From contig NC_088105.1 of NCBI RefSeq assembly GCF_036370855.1, forward strand, positions 14,389,619 through 14,453,618: a DNA stretch of 64,000 nt. The letters are read 5' to 3'. Under the pieces are notes generated by a model. It searched no databases and was not told where the DNA came from. It worked only from the letters and a program-made list of their open reading frames with translations. Both the position numbers and the translations under genes were made by a program. Each line of letters begins with the position of its first letter. Position 1 is the stretch's first letter. The stretch comes from Dromaius novaehollandiae (taxonomy: Eukaryota > Chordata > Aves > Casuariiformes > Dromaiidae). Positions 63,376 to 64,000 of this stretch are shown here, piece after piece.

Positions 63376-64000
63376 CTTACCGAGAAAGTCTGCTTATCTA
63401 TCCTCCAAATCTGTGTGGCGCTTGGGAGAAAGCAGGCTGCCACGTGAGCTCTCTCCACACCTGCACGTTCCCTTTGGTCCACGGGGGACAGGTCAGTCAC
63501 ACAGACAGTTATTACCACCTCTCTGCATACTAAACACTGCTTTCAGTTACCTCAACATTAAGCTAGAAGCAATGTTATCACCAAGTAAGAATAATAATTA
63601 AAATGTTAATCTATACACAGGAGAGAAAGTGTGAATCACTGTCAAATCTTCTCCCCTCCTTCAACTGTGAAATTCAAGACTCCGATATGCGGGGTTTTTT
63701 TTAAAACTTCCTCTGACCTCCCAAGGTTAATTAAAACATACTGTTTTAAAAAGTTAACTTCAGCATATTATCAAAGAGATACTACATTATATCCAAGAAA
63801 ATTAACTCCCCAAAACAATGGTGTACTTTCTTTCTAAACCAAATTTACAACATACATACTCAAAAAGTCAAAAGGTTGATGATCTCCTATACATATCCTA
63901 ATCATCTTATCAATAATAAAATACCACATCAAGAATGTTTGCCAAAATAAAAATGGGAATATTTATTATCTCTTCTACTAAAGCAATGCAGATCTTTTGA

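Larger units (their letters stand above)
46014..64000. other. AT-rich non-coding flank right of the provirus
   Basis: No exon-like open frame. All frames are under 150 codons and unlike known proteins. The sequence is AT-rich with homopolymers, two microsatellites and a TA-rich block near 63.2 kb. Several AATAAA or TTTATT words occur, as expected from composition, so no transcript end can be fixed. Intron, intergenic DNA or a long 3' UTR are all possible. Confidence 0.45.

Overview
The window looks like nuclear DNA of a bird, although no host gene anchors it to a locus. It is an AT-rich, low-repeat gene desert: short ORFs only, no recognisable host exon, a few microsatellites and homopolymer runs, one CpG-rich patch near 24-25.6 kb, and faint relics of old sauropsid-type repeats. 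The avian assignment rests mainly on the one large element. Its Gag has the architecture I recall for the chicken ENS-1/ERNI (Soprano) retroelement family: an N-terminal coiled coil, a capsid-like middle and a SAP-like motif. Species and chromosome cannot be named from the sequence.

The only substantial coding content is a complete, reverse-oriented endogenous retrovirus at about 37,476-46,013. It has two 1,132-bp LTRs that I could not tell apart by eye (37,481-38,612 and 44,877-46,008, offset 7,396) and a 5-bp target duplication CTCCG on both outer sides. In the sense of transcription (right to left) the order is: 5' LTR; a primer binding site resembling a serine tRNA; a leader ending in three ~100-bp tandem repeats that each carry a covarying stem; one open Gag-protease-RT frame of 745 codons; a single in-frame TAG; the rest of RT and a truncated RNase H; then, with the element's own integrase missing, a broken env; and the 3' LTR.

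The env part is a mosaic. Signal peptide and SU sequence (about 40,711-39,843) is followed by an integrase snippet, a gammaretrovirus-type capsid C-terminus and zinc-knuckle nucleocapsid, an in-frame UGA, and the first residues of a protease. It then jumps to an env TM segment with a C-x7-CC motif. The provirus is therefore a chimera of an ENS-like gag-pol and pieces of a second, gammaretrovirus-like genome.

Indistinguishable LTRs and an intact target duplication imply recent insertion, while the interior could not have supplied integrase or a working envelope. The copy was therefore probably mobilised in trans, with its open Gag-protease frame and structured leader intact. The flanks (1-37,475 and 46,014-64,000) are described by region; no protein-coding exon in them can be supported.
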